From JBLNBU01 sp050260215 (GTDB lineage Bacteria; Pseudomonadota; Alphaproteobacteria; Rhodospirillales; Magnetospirillaceae), in the NCBI GenBank assembly GCA_050260215.1, contig JBLNBU010000055.1, positions 1 to 11,930 on the forward strand: DNA of 11,930 bases. The letters are read 5' to 3'. Shown in pieces: positions 1-6,621 of this stretch. Every line of letters starts with the position of its first letter. Position 1 is the first letter of the stretch. The translations under genes were made by a program, and so were the position numbers. Under the pieces are notes generated by a model, which was given only the letters and a program-made list of their open reading frames with translations, had not been told where the DNA came from and searched no databases.

Positions 1-107
1 GCCGCCTGAAGGACTTCCGAAGGATCGCCACCCGTTACGACAAACGCGCGGACACGTTCCTCTCGGCCGTCTTCCTCGTCGCTGCACTCGTATGGTGGCT
101 CAAATGA
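1..107 (+). CDS. IS5-family transposase, C-terminal end (partial)
   Basis: The reading frame from base 3 to the TGA at 105-107 encodes the last 34 residues of a transposase; the rest lies left of the window. The visible residues include FRRIATRYDKRADTF followed by a hydrophobic stretch ending ALVWWLK. This is the characteristic C-terminus of DDE transposases of the IS5 family (IS427-like group), where the Arg-Tyr-Asp-Lys segment follows the catalytic glutamate region. It would catalyse cut-and-paste movement of its own element. The catalytic residues themselves are not visible, so activity cannot be judged. It reads toward the minus-strand operon and its stop codon lies 26 bp from that operon's last stop codon. 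Confidence 0.85.
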   Translation, partial: RLKDFRRIATRYDKRADTFLSAVFLVAALVWWLK

Positions 108-116
108 GTCCGGACC
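1..116 (+). mobile_element. Right end of an IS5-family (IS427-like) insertion sequence
   Basis: The transposase stop codon is followed at once by the 8-bp palindrome GTCCGGAC (108-115) and then by CTAG (117-120). IS427-like elements have their transposase ending almost at the inverted repeat and duplicate a short YTAR-type target, so CTAG is a plausible target duplication and 116 a plausible element end. The boundary is inferred: the left end of the element and the second target copy are outside the window. The insertion falls only about 17 bp beyond the stop codon of the large acidic gene, so it leaves that reading frame intact but may have displaced its native terminator. Confidence 0.6.
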
Positions 117-133
117 CTAGCGCGGGGAGGGCC

Positions 134-3100
134 TCAGCCGATCCGCCCCAGCGCGCCCGGGGGCAACCCACCCGGCGGCGCGCCGCCCGGCGGGGCCGTC
201 TGGGCGGCAATCTGCTTCATGTGCTTCTCCACTTCCTCGAGCGCGCGGGAGGCGGCGTCGACGATGGGGGCGAAGCCGGTCGGCTCGGCGATGCGTTCCA
301 GCAGCGCCTTGACGTGGGCCAAGTAGACCAGGGCGGCGTCGGCGTTGTCGGGCAACAGCTTCTGCACCGCCTTGCGCGCCCGGCCGGGAATGCGGCGCAG
401 CAGGCCCAGGCGGCGGTTGGACAGCACCTTGAAGTTCATCACCCCGGCCAGCAACTGCAGGTGGTCGCCGGGATGGAGGGATTCGAACAGGTACTCGATC
501 AGTTCGATCTCGCCGAATTCCAGGACCAGGAAGGTCTTTTGCGTCTTCTGCCAGTTGGCGATGAAATCGGTGATCGCCTGCAGCCGGGTGGCCAGGGCGA
601 ATTCGAATTCCTCGGCGTCGAGCATGCGCCAGGCCTTCGAGGTGGCCATGGGCAGCTTCTCGCCCGGAATGCCGAAACTGGCGGCCAGCCGGCTGGCGAC
701 TGCCAGCAGCGCCCGGCTCTTGGACGAACTGGTGCCGCGCGGCCAGCAGGCATAGACCAGGTCCAGCACGCGGAAGTCGTCGGTGGGCAGCCCCTCGCTC
801 AGCAGGGTGGCCAGGGCATCCAGGTTGCCGGGCAGGTCGAGCGTGCCGGAACCGGGGCTGGTCATCGCCTCGACGGCGGCCAGCACGGACTCGGCGTCGG
901 CCATGGCGGCGCGCGGCGCTTCCCCCGAAGTTTCCTCGACCGCGGCCGGCTCGGGCGCGGAAGCCGCCTCGGCGACGGGCTCGGCCGCAGGTTCGGGGGC
1001 CTCTTCCTCGGCCGCGGCGGGCTGGTCGAGGAGAAGGATTTCCTCGGGTTCCTCGGGCGCGTCTTCGGTCGCGGCGGGCTGGTCGAGGAGAAGGACCTCC
1101 TCGGGTTCGTCGGGCACGGCCGCCTCGGGCGCGTCTTCGGTCGCGGCAGGCTGGTCGAGGAGAAGGATCTCCTCGGGTTCCTCGGCCGGTTCGGGCTCGG
1201 CTTCTTCCGACGGGGCGGCGGGTTCGGCCGCGCTGTCGGCGGGCGGGGGCGCTTCCGCCTGTTCGTCGGCGTCCTGGCCGGCGCCTTCGATCTCGGCCAT
1301 GCGGGCCAGCACCGCCGACAACAGGGCCGTGGTGTCCGAGCCCTCGCCCACCGGCGACGGCTCCGGCTCGACGACGGCCATCTCGTCGGTCAGTTCCAGC
1401 ACGTCGTCATCGGTTGGCGGAGCGGCCGGGGCCTCGGGCTCGGGCTCGGGCTCTGGTTCGGGCGACGGAGGTTCGGCGGCGGCCACCGGCTTCGGTTGGG
1501 GCAGCGGGGCGGCCAGCATGGGGATGCCCAGTGCGCCAAGGACGCGGCCCAGGCGGGTGTCGTCATCATCGTCGGCGCCAACCTCTAGCGGCACCGCCCG
1601 GACGGCGGACGCAGGCGACGGTGCCTGGACGGGCAGTTGGGGGGCGGGCAAGGCGATGCGGGCCATCAGCGCATCGAGGCGCGCCTCCAGCGGGTCGGCG
1701 TCGGGGCGGCCGGCATGGCCAAGGGCGTATTCGGGAACCCCGGGCACCAGGTCGAGCACCGGCACCCGGTCCCATCCGTCCGCCCGCAGCGGCATGGACA
1801 GGTCCGCAGACGGCCCAGGTTCTGGCTCAGGCTCAGGCTCAGGCTCGGGTTCGGGCTCCGGCTCCGGCTCCGCCGCCACCGGCTCTTCCTCGGCGCCTTC
1901 GGCCAGGGTGGCGCGGACGGTGGCGAGCAGGGCGGCCATGTCCGGCTCGGGCTGGGGCTCGAGTTCGAGCTCGGGTTCCGGCTCCGCCTCCGCCTCAAAT
2001 TCGAGTTCCGGCCCGGGTTCCGCGACCGGCTCTTCCTCGGCGCCTTCGGCCAGGGTGGCGCGGACGGTGGCGAGCAGGGCGGCCATGTCCGGCTCGGGTT
2101 CCGGCTCCGGCTCCGGCTCCGGCTCGACCGGCTCTTCCTCGGCGCCTTCGGCCAAGGTGGCGCGGACGGTGGCGAGCAGCGCGGCCATGTCCGGCTCGGG
2201 CTGGGGCTCCGGTTCCGGCTCGACCGGCACTTCCTCGGCGCCTTCGGCCAGGGTGGCGCGGACGGTGGCGAGCAGGGCCGCCATGTCCGGCTCGGGCTGG
2301 GGCTCGGGTTCGGGCTGGGGCACCGGCGCGGGAGGCGGGACCTCATCGTCCTCGGCCAGTGCGGCCATGGTGGCGCGCACCTTGTCCAATATGGCGCTCA
2401 ACTCGGGATCCGGCGATTCGGCCGCCGGTTCCGGCACTTCCAGGTCGGCCAGCACGCCGCCCAGCAGCCGGTCGATGTCGCCGCCCTCGGGCTCGTCGGG
2501 TTCGTGGTGCGCGGCCGGTGCGGGCTCGGGCTCCGGTTCGGCCCACGCCTCGACGGGTGCGGGCACGTCGTCCTCGATGTCGGCGACGGCGTTGCGCACC
2601 TGGGCCAGCAGCGGCGCCAGGTCGGCCGGCGCCTCGCCCGGCTCGCAGGCGACCGGCTGGGCCAGGTAGGCGTCGTCGAGCAGCAGGATATCGTCGTCCT
2701 CGTCGCCGACCGGTTCGGGCGGCGGCGCGGGCGGTTCCAGGCCGGCGGCCGAGGTTTCGGCGACCACGTCGCCGTCCTGGCGCAGGGCGGCCAGCACGTC
2801 GGCCAGCAGGGCCGAGACGTCCTCGTCCTCGGCGCCGAGGACCAGCACGTCCTCGTCCTCGTCGGCCTGGATGTCGGCGACGGTGTCGCGCACCTCGTCC
2901 AGCAGCGGGGCCATGGCCAGGGGCGACAGCCCCGGCTCGGCGATGCAGGCATCGTCCAGGACCAGGACGTCCTCGTCCTCGACCTCGTCGGAGACGATCA
3001 GCGGCGCCTCGCCCCCGTCGTCCTCCTCGTCTTCCAGGGCGGCGATGCGGGCGCCCACCTCCTGGAGCAGCGAGGCGATCTCCTCGTCGGTCTCGGGCGG

Positions 3101-3448
3101 CGCGGCGGGCTCACCGGCCTCGTCCTCGTCGGCCGCGGCGGGGAAGGTGCGCTCGTCGACGTCGTCCAGCGTGCCGATGGGCGGCGGCTCGTCCTCGTCG
3201 GCGAGCAGCGAGGCGATGTAGGCTTCGCGCTCGTGCCAGGCCTCGTCGTCCAGGCCGTCATCGGTGAGCGAGCGGAAGGGGATGATCTCGGCCGCGGTCT
3301 CGTGCGCCGGTTCAAGCGGCGGCAGGGGCACCACCAGCCGCGGGTCGCCCAGCGCCTTGCCGAGCAGGGAGGCAAACCGATCGGTCTCCAGCTCGGCGAT
3401 GCCGCCGCGGACCCCCTCGATCGCCCTCAATGTCCCCCTGCGCTTCAT
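134..3448 (-). CDS. Giant acidic repeat protein with PopZ-H1-like helices; putative multivalent scaffold
   Basis: 1104 aa; no family is recognised for the whole protein. Residues 1-60 form a basic then mixed N-terminus. Residues ~60-848 are extremely rich in Pro, Glu, Asp and Ala, and hold about a dozen short amphipathic helices. Four are nearly identical (DMAALLATVRATLAEG at ~388, 420, 454, 503); divergent ones start near 121, 178, 209, 275, 324, 348, 585, 629 and 705. Seven acidic [VI]-L-x-L motifs lie at ~161, 201, 254, 683, 761, 785 and 804. Residues ~849-1104 look globular and mostly helical, with a basic patch (NRRLGLLRR) and a Pro/Gly tail. No signal peptide or membrane segment is visible, so it is probably cytoplasmic. 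The helices resemble PopZ H1 (MEEILASIRRIISED) and DDDVLELTD resembles PopZ VLELTD; the scaffold role is inferred from this. The ATG at 3448 lies 4 nt after the rsmA stop. An open frame continues up to 3538, but that part overlaps rsmA. The opposite strand also stays open, as expected from GC bias. Confidence 0.85.
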   Translation of the reverse strand: MKRRGTLRAIEGVRGGIAELETDRFASLLGKALGDPRLVVPLPPLEPAHETAAEIIPFRSLTDDGLDDEAWHEREAYIASLLADEDEPPPIGTLDDVDERTFPAAADEDEAGEPAAPPETDEEIASLLQEVGARIAALEDEEDDGGEAPLIVSDEVEDEDVLVLDDACIAEPGLSPLAMAPLLDEVRDTVADIQADEDEDVLVLGAEDEDVSALLADVLAALRQDGDVVAETSAAGLEPPAPPPEPVGDEDDDILLLDDAYLAQPVACEPGEAPADLAPLLAQVRNAVADIEDDVPAPVEAWAEPEPEPAPAAHHEPDEPEGGDIDRLLGGVLADLEVPEPAAESPDPELSAILDKVRATMAALAEDDEVPPPAPVPQPEPEPQPEPDMAALLATVRATLAEGAEEVPVEPEPEPQPEPDMAALLATVRATLAEGAEEEPVEPEPEPEPEPEPDMAALLATVRATLAEGAEEEPVAEPGPELEFEAEAEPEPELELEPQPEPDMAALLATVRATLAEGAEEEPVAAEPEPEPEPEPEPEPEPEPGPSADLSMPLRADGWDRVPVLDLVPGVPEYALGHAGRPDADPLEARLDALMARIALPAPQLPVQAPSPASAVRAVPLEVGADDDDDTRLGRVLGALGIPMLAAPLPQPKPVAAAEPPSPEPEPEPEPEAPAAPPTDDDVLELTDEMAVVEPEPSPVGEGSDTTALLSAVLARMAEIEGAGQDADEQAEAPPPADSAAEPAAPSEEAEPEPAEEPEEILLLDQPAATEDAPEAAVPDEPEEVLLLDQPAATEDAPEEPEEILLLDQPAAAEEEAPEPAAEPVAEAASAPEPAAVEETSGEAPRAAMADAESVLAAVEAMTSPGSGTLDLPGNLDALATLLSEGLPTDDFRVLDLVYACWPRGTSSSKSRALLAVASRLAASFGIPGEKLPMATSKAWRMLDAEEFEFALATRLQAITDFIANWQKTQKTFLVLEFGEIELIEYLFESLHPGDHLQLLAGVMNFKVLSNRRLGLLRRIPGRARKAVQKLLPDNADAALVYLAHVKALLERIAEPTGFAPIVDAASRALEEVEKHMKQIAAQTAPPGGAPPGGLPPGALGRIG
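995..1183 (-). repeat. Three tandem copies of an acidic ILLLDQPAA segment
   Basis: Within the large acidic gene, residues ~756-818 repeat a unit reading EEPEE[IV]LLLDQPAA followed by an acidic stretch, most often TEDAPE. At DNA level the plus strand shows CGGC(G/A)GGCTGGTCGAGGAG three times, near 1016, 1073 and 1145. The first two units are separated by a short AAVPD insertion. These are the C-terminal members of a series of acidic [VI]-L-x-L motifs in the protein and have probably arisen by recent local duplication. Confidence 0.85.
1811..1870 (-). repeat. Hexamer microsatellite encoding (Glu-Pro)n
   Basis: This is a run of GGCTCx/GGTTCx hexamers on the plus strand, read on the minus strand as alternating Glu-Pro (residues ~527-546). 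Shorter runs of the same kind occur near 1435-1465, 2087-2125 and 2286-2320. Because the unit is six bases, slippage would change linker length by Glu-Pro pairs without a frameshift. It is likely to be length-polymorphic between strains. Confidence 0.8.
1881..2295 (-). repeat. Four near-identical ~70-bp direct repeats encoding the amphipathic helix
   Basis: Copies lie at about 1881-1950, 2028-2097, 2130-2199 and 2226-2295. Each begins GGC(T/A)CTTCCTCGG on the plus strand and ends with CCATGTCCGGCTCGGG, and only a few bases differ between copies. Spacings are 147, 102 and 96 bp, all multiples of three, so gain or loss of a unit keeps the reading frame. The copies encode the same helix (residues ~388-405, 420-437, 454-471, 503-520) separated by Glu-Pro linkers of different length. 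Identity at the DNA level, unlike the more divergent helices elsewhere in the gene, implies recent duplication or gene conversion. Confidence 0.9.
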
Positions 3449-3452
3449 GGGC

Positions 3453-4310
3453 CTATCGTATTGCAGCGGACTCGCCTGCGCTACTGGGTTCCGCACCGTC
3501 CAGCGCGCGGGCCAAGGCGCAAAAGCCGGCCACGTCAATCTCTTCGGCGCGCGCGGTGGGCGGCAGGCCGGTACTTGCCAGCAGCGCCTCGGCGTCGCCC
3601 AGCGGCTTCAGGCTGGAACGCAGCATCTTGCGCCGCTGGCCGAAGGCGGCGGCGGTCACCCGTTCAAGGGTTTCGAAGCGGGCCGGAGCCAACGGCTGGG
3701 GCCTGGGCTCCAGGCGTACCACCGTGGACATCACCGCCGGCGGCGGGGTGAAGGCGCGCTTGTCGACGTTGAACAGCGGCCTGACCTCGCACAGCCACTG
3801 GGTGATCACCGACAGGCGGCCGTAATGGGGGGTGCGCGGTGCGGCGGCCAGGCGGTCGACCACCTCCTTCTGGAACATCAGCACCAGGGTCTCGAAGTCG
3901 GTGATCCGCCGCAGCCAGCGCAGCAGCAGCACGGTCGAGATGTTGTAGGGCAGGTTGGCGACGATGCGCCGCGGCGCGCAGCCCAGGTCCGCCGCATCGA
4001 CCTCGAGGGCGTCGCCGGCGATGATCTCGAGGCGGCCGGGATAGGCGGCGGCGATTTCCTGCTGGATGGCGATGGCGCGGTCGTCGCGCTCGATGGCGAC
4101 CAGATGGGCCGCCCCGGCGTCGAGCAGCGCCCGGGTGAGGCCGCCGGGACCGGGGCCGACCTCGATCACGGTGCCGTGCTCCAGGTCTCCGGCCGCTCGT
4201 GCGATGCGGCCCGTCAGGTTGAGGTCCAGCAGGAAGTGCTGGCCCAGCGACTTGCGCGCCGCCAGGCCGTGGCGGGCGATGACCTCGCGCAGGGGCGGCA
4301 GCTCAGTCAT
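3453..4310 (-). CDS. rsmA: 16S rRNA (adenine1518-N6/adenine1519-N6)-dimethyltransferase RsmA/KsgA
   Basis: 285 aa, the usual length for the family. It uses S-adenosylmethionine to dimethylate two adjacent adenines in the 3'-terminal helix-45 loop of 16S rRNA, a late step and checkpoint of 30S maturation in the cytoplasm. Visible motifs in order: the N-terminal SLGQHFLLD (residues ~21-29), the SAM-binding loop IEVGPGPGGLT (49-59), the acidic ERD that contacts the ribose (74-76), GDAL (99-102), and catalytic motif IV NLPYN (119-123). The C-terminal helical domain includes FGQRRKMLRSSL (223-234). The ATG at 4310 was chosen because it overlaps the pdxA stop in the arrangement ATGACTGA, a translational-coupling geometry. 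An upstream GTG/ATG within pdxA would only add a non-conserved extension. A G-rich stretch lies just upstream but there is no canonical Shine-Dalgarno site. The large acidic gene follows after 4 nt. Confidence 0.97.
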   Translation of the reverse strand: MTELPPLREVIARHGLAARKSLGQHFLLDLNLTGRIARAAGDLEHGTVIEVGPGPGGLTRALLDAGAAHLVAIERDDRAIAIQQEIAAAYPGRLEIIAGDALEVDAADLGCAPRRIVANLPYNISTVLLLRWLRRITDFETLVLMFQKEVVDRLAAAPRTPHYGRLSVITQWLCEVRPLFNVDKRAFTPPPAVMSTVVRLEPRPQPLAPARFETLERVTAAAFGQRRKMLRSSLKPLGDAEALLASTGLPPTARAEEIDVAGFCALARALDGAEPSSAGESAAIR

Positions 4311-5334
4311 GGCCGGCCCCCCGGGCGCGGTTGTCGGCAATCTCGGCGGCCTGGCGCAGCGCCGCCATCAGGCTGGTCTCGCTGGCCTGGCCGGTGCCGG
4401 CCAGGGCGAAGGCGGTGCCGTGGTCGGGCGAGGTGCGCACGAAGGGCAGGCCCAGGGTGACGTTGACGCCGCCGTCGAAGTCGATGGTCTTGATCGGGAT
4501 CAGCGCCTGGTCGTGGTACATGCACAGCGCCGCGTCATAGGTGGCGCGCGCCCGCGCATGGAACAGGGTGTCGGCCGGCAGGGGGCCGAAGGCGTCGATG
4601 CCGGCGGCCTTGAGCTGGGCCACCGCGGGGGCGACAACGGCGTCGTCCTCGTGGCCCATGGCGCCGCCTTCGCCGGCATGGGGATTCAGCGCCGCCACCG
4701 CCAGGCGGGGCCGGGCGATGGCGAAGTCGGTGGCAAGGGCCCGGGCAGTGACGGTGCCGACCTGGACGATGTCGGCGGTCGACAGGGTGCGGACCGCCTC
4801 GGCCAGGGCGACGTGGATGGTAACCGGCACCACCCTCAGCTCGGGGCAGGCCAGCATCATCACCTCGCGGCCGTCCAGGCCGGCCAGGTGGGCCAGGTAT
4901 TCGGTGTGGCCGGGGAAGGTGAAGCCGCCTTGGTGCATCACCGCCTTGCTGATGGGGTTGGTGACCACCGCGGCGGCCTCGCCGGTGGTGCACAGGGCGA
5001 CGGCGCGGGCGATGGCGGCCTCGACCGCCGGCACGTTGCGGGGATCGGGGCGGCCTGGCTCGGCCGGCACGGCCAGCGGCTGGGGCAGCACCGGCAGCGC
5101 GGTGGCGAACGCCGAGGCAGCGTCGGCGGCGCGGGCGATCTCGGCGATGGGCACGTCGAGGCCCAGGCGGGCCGCCAGTCCGCGCAGGCGGGCCGGGTCG
5201 TCGATGGCGAAGAAGGGCGGCAGCCCGGCTTCGCTTCGCCGCAACCAGGCCTTCAGGGTAATGTCGCCGCCGATCCCTGCCGGCTCGCCCATGGTCAGGG
5301 CCAGCGTCGGGCGGCCCGGGCGCGGCACGGTCAT
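4303..5334 (-). CDS. pdxA: 4-hydroxythreonine-4-phosphate dehydrogenase PdxA
   Basis: 343 aa, slightly longer than the Escherichia coli enzyme. It oxidises 4-phospho-hydroxy-L-threonine with NAD and, after decarboxylation, gives the aminoketone that PdxJ condenses with deoxyxylulose phosphate to pyridoxine phosphate. This is the DXP-dependent vitamin B6 pathway in the cytoplasm. The N-terminal MGEPAGIG (residues ~15-22) and TNPISK (125-130) are family signatures. The three metal-binding histidines are visible in GHTEYLA (H143), VTIHVAL (H174) and MYHDQALIPIK (H274), and the C-terminal RTSPDHGTAFALAG (300-313) is intact. The ATG lies 4 nt after the surA stop with no clear ribosome-binding site, so coupling with surA is likely. 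The 3' end overlaps rsmA by 8 nt. The pdxA-rsmA pair is a conserved neighbour set in many proteobacteria. Confidence 0.97.
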   Translation of the reverse strand: MTVPRPGRPTLALTMGEPAGIGGDITLKAWLRRSEAGLPPFFAIDDPARLRGLAARLGLDVPIAEIARAADAASAFATALPVLPQPLAVPAEPGRPDPRNVPAVEAAIARAVALCTTGEAAAVVTNPISKAVMHQGGFTFPGHTEYLAHLAGLDGREVMMLACPELRVVPVTIHVALAEAVRTLSTADIVQVGTVTARALATDFAIARPRLAVAALNPHAGEGGAMGHEDDAVVAPAVAQLKAAGIDAFGPLPADTLFHARARATYDAALCMYHDQALIPIKTIDFDGGVNVTLGLPFVRTSPDHGTAFALAGTGQASETSLMAALRQAAEIADNRARGAGHD

Positions 5335-5338
5335 GGCA

Positions 5339-6601
5339 CTACAGCCGCAGCTCGATGAAGGCGCTGCGGCGAAGGTCGCGCAGATAGCGGCGCGACAGCA
5401 TGTCGACGCGCTCGTCCTCGATGGCCCGGCGGATGGCGTCCTCGGACGGCTCCTTGACCTCGACGATGTTCTCGCGCGAGCAGACCATCATCATGGCGAT
5501 GCCTTCGGCGGTGTCGATGGGCGGCGCCAGTTGGCCGACGTTGAGGTTGGCCACCGCACGGCGCACCGACGCAGCCAGTTCGGACACCTTGGTCGGCTTG
5601 GACAGGCCGGACTTCTCGGGATAGATCTGCTTGCCCAGCGCTATCATGCCGTCGCAGGTGCGGGCCTGGCTCGCCATCTCCTGGGCCTTGGAGACCAGCA
5701 TGGCGCGCGGCGGCGCGTCCTTGGGCGGCACCGGGAAGATGACCTGGGCCAGGGTGACGACGGCGTCGCTCTGGCTGGCCCCGGCGATGCGCTTTTCGAC
5801 CAGGGCGAGGATGTGAAAGCCGTCGGAGGCGCGCACCAGGCCCGACACCTGCCCGGGGTTGAGCTGCAGGACGGTGGCGCGCAGATCGTCGTCGATCGAG
5901 CTTTCGGCGACCCAGCCCATGGATCCGCCGTTGGCGGCGGTGGGGCTTTGCGAGAACTGGTTGGCCAGCGCCGGGAACGGCGCGCCGGTGCGCAGCTGCT
6001 CGATCAGGCGGTCGCCCAGGCGGCGGGCCTCGTCCTCCTGCGAGGGGTTGTCGACGGCCAGGAAGATCTCGGCCAGCAGGTATTCGGGCTTGCCCTGGCG
6101 GGCACGAATGGTCTCCAGCCGCTCGTTGATCTCTTCGGTGCCGATGCGCACGGTGGGCAGCAGCACGCGCGCCGCGACCTTCATCCAGGTCAGGTCGGCA
6201 CGGATCTGGCCGCGGACGATGTCGGGATCGATGCCGGCTCGGCTCAGCTGGGCCAGCATCTGGCCCGGCGCCATGCGGTTGTTGCGTTCGATGCCGGCAA
6301 TGCCGTCCTCGACCTCCTTGGCGGTCATCGAGATCTTCAGCCGGTTGGCCTCCTGCATCTGCAGCCGCTCGTCGATCATCTTGCGCACCACCTGGCCGAG
6401 CACGCGGCGGCGGTTCTCGATGGTGTCGGGCAGATTCGACATGATGATGGCCATGCGCAGGCGCTGCTCGACGTCCTGGATCGAGATGATCTCGTCGTTG
6501 ACCACGGCGGCGATGCGGTCGACCTGCTGGGCGCGCGCCAGAACGGGGACGGCCAGCGACAAGATCAGCGACAGGGCGGCGATGGCGAGACGGGACGTCA
6601 A
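5339..6601 (-). CDS. surA: Periplasmic chaperone / peptidyl-prolyl isomerase SurA
   Basis: 420 aa, close to the 428 aa of the Escherichia coli protein. It escorts unfolded outer-membrane proteins, including LptD, across the periplasm to the BAM complex. A Sec signal peptide is visible: short basic start, hydrophobic core (residues ~6-21), cleavage likely after ARA (24). The N-terminal chaperone module (~27-165) begins VDRIAAVVNDEIIS. A first parvulin domain covers ~172-271, with GGSMGWV and GFHILALVEKRI near its end. A second, more divergent one covers ~281-376. A C-terminal helix completes the chaperone module. I place the start at the TTG (6601-6599), because an ideal GAGGAG sits 6 nt upstream and the signal peptide begins there. 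A longer open frame runs back into lptD and would destroy the signal peptide. It follows lptD by 20 nt. Confidence 0.95.
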   Translation of the reverse strand: MTSRLAIAALSLILSLAVPVLARAQQVDRIAAVVNDEIISIQDVEQRLRMAIIMSNLPDTIENRRRVLGQVVRKMIDERLQMQEANRLKISMTAKEVEDGIAGIERNNRMAPGQMLAQLSRAGIDPDIVRGQIRADLTWMKVAARVLLPTVRIGTEEINERLETIRARQGKPEYLLAEIFLAVDNPSQEDEARRLGDRLIEQLRTGAPFPALANQFSQSPTAANGGSMGWVAESSIDDDLRATVLQLNPGQVSGLVRASDGFHILALVEKRIAGASQSDAVVTLAQVIFPVPPKDAPPRAMLVSKAQEMASQARTCDGMIALGKQIYPEKSGLSKPTKVSELAASVRRAVANLNVGQLAPPIDTAEGIAMMMVCSRENIVEVKEPSEDAIRRAIEDERVDMLSRRYLRDLRRSAFIELRL

Positions 6602-6607
6602 TGGATG

Positions 6608-6613
6608 CTCCTC
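6608..6613 (-). promoter_or_regulatory. Shine-Dalgarno site deciding the TTG start of surA
   Basis: The minus strand reads GAGGAG, then 6 nt, then TTG at 6601. This is the best ribosome-binding site among the operon genes. It lies in the 20-nt gap between the lptD stop and surA, and it is the main reason for choosing a non-ATG start. Confidence 0.85.
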
Positions 6614-6621
6614 GTTCCGGG

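Noticed and set aside
995..2295. The repeated blocks as a CRISPR-like array.
   Set aside because: The repeats are in frame, differ in length and spacing, and are clearly protein-coding. There are no unique spacers of uniform size.
134..3448. A magnetosome MamJ-like acidic repeat protein.
   Set aside because: It shares acidic repeats in a general sense only. No magnetosome genes are nearby and the repeat unit is better explained by PopZ-H1-like helices.
3449..3538. An upstream start of the acidic protein inside rsmA (30 extra residues).
   Set aside because: It would overlap rsmA by ~85 nt. The MKRR start 4 nt after the rsmA stop fits the coupled spacing of the operon better.
92..3751. Several very long open frames on the plus strand opposite the acidic gene (about 500-700 codons each).
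   Set aside because: They are antisense shadows of a high-GC, low-complexity gene. Their products are Gly/Ser/Arg-rich with no recognisable domains, they overlap each other, and they lack ribosome-binding sites.
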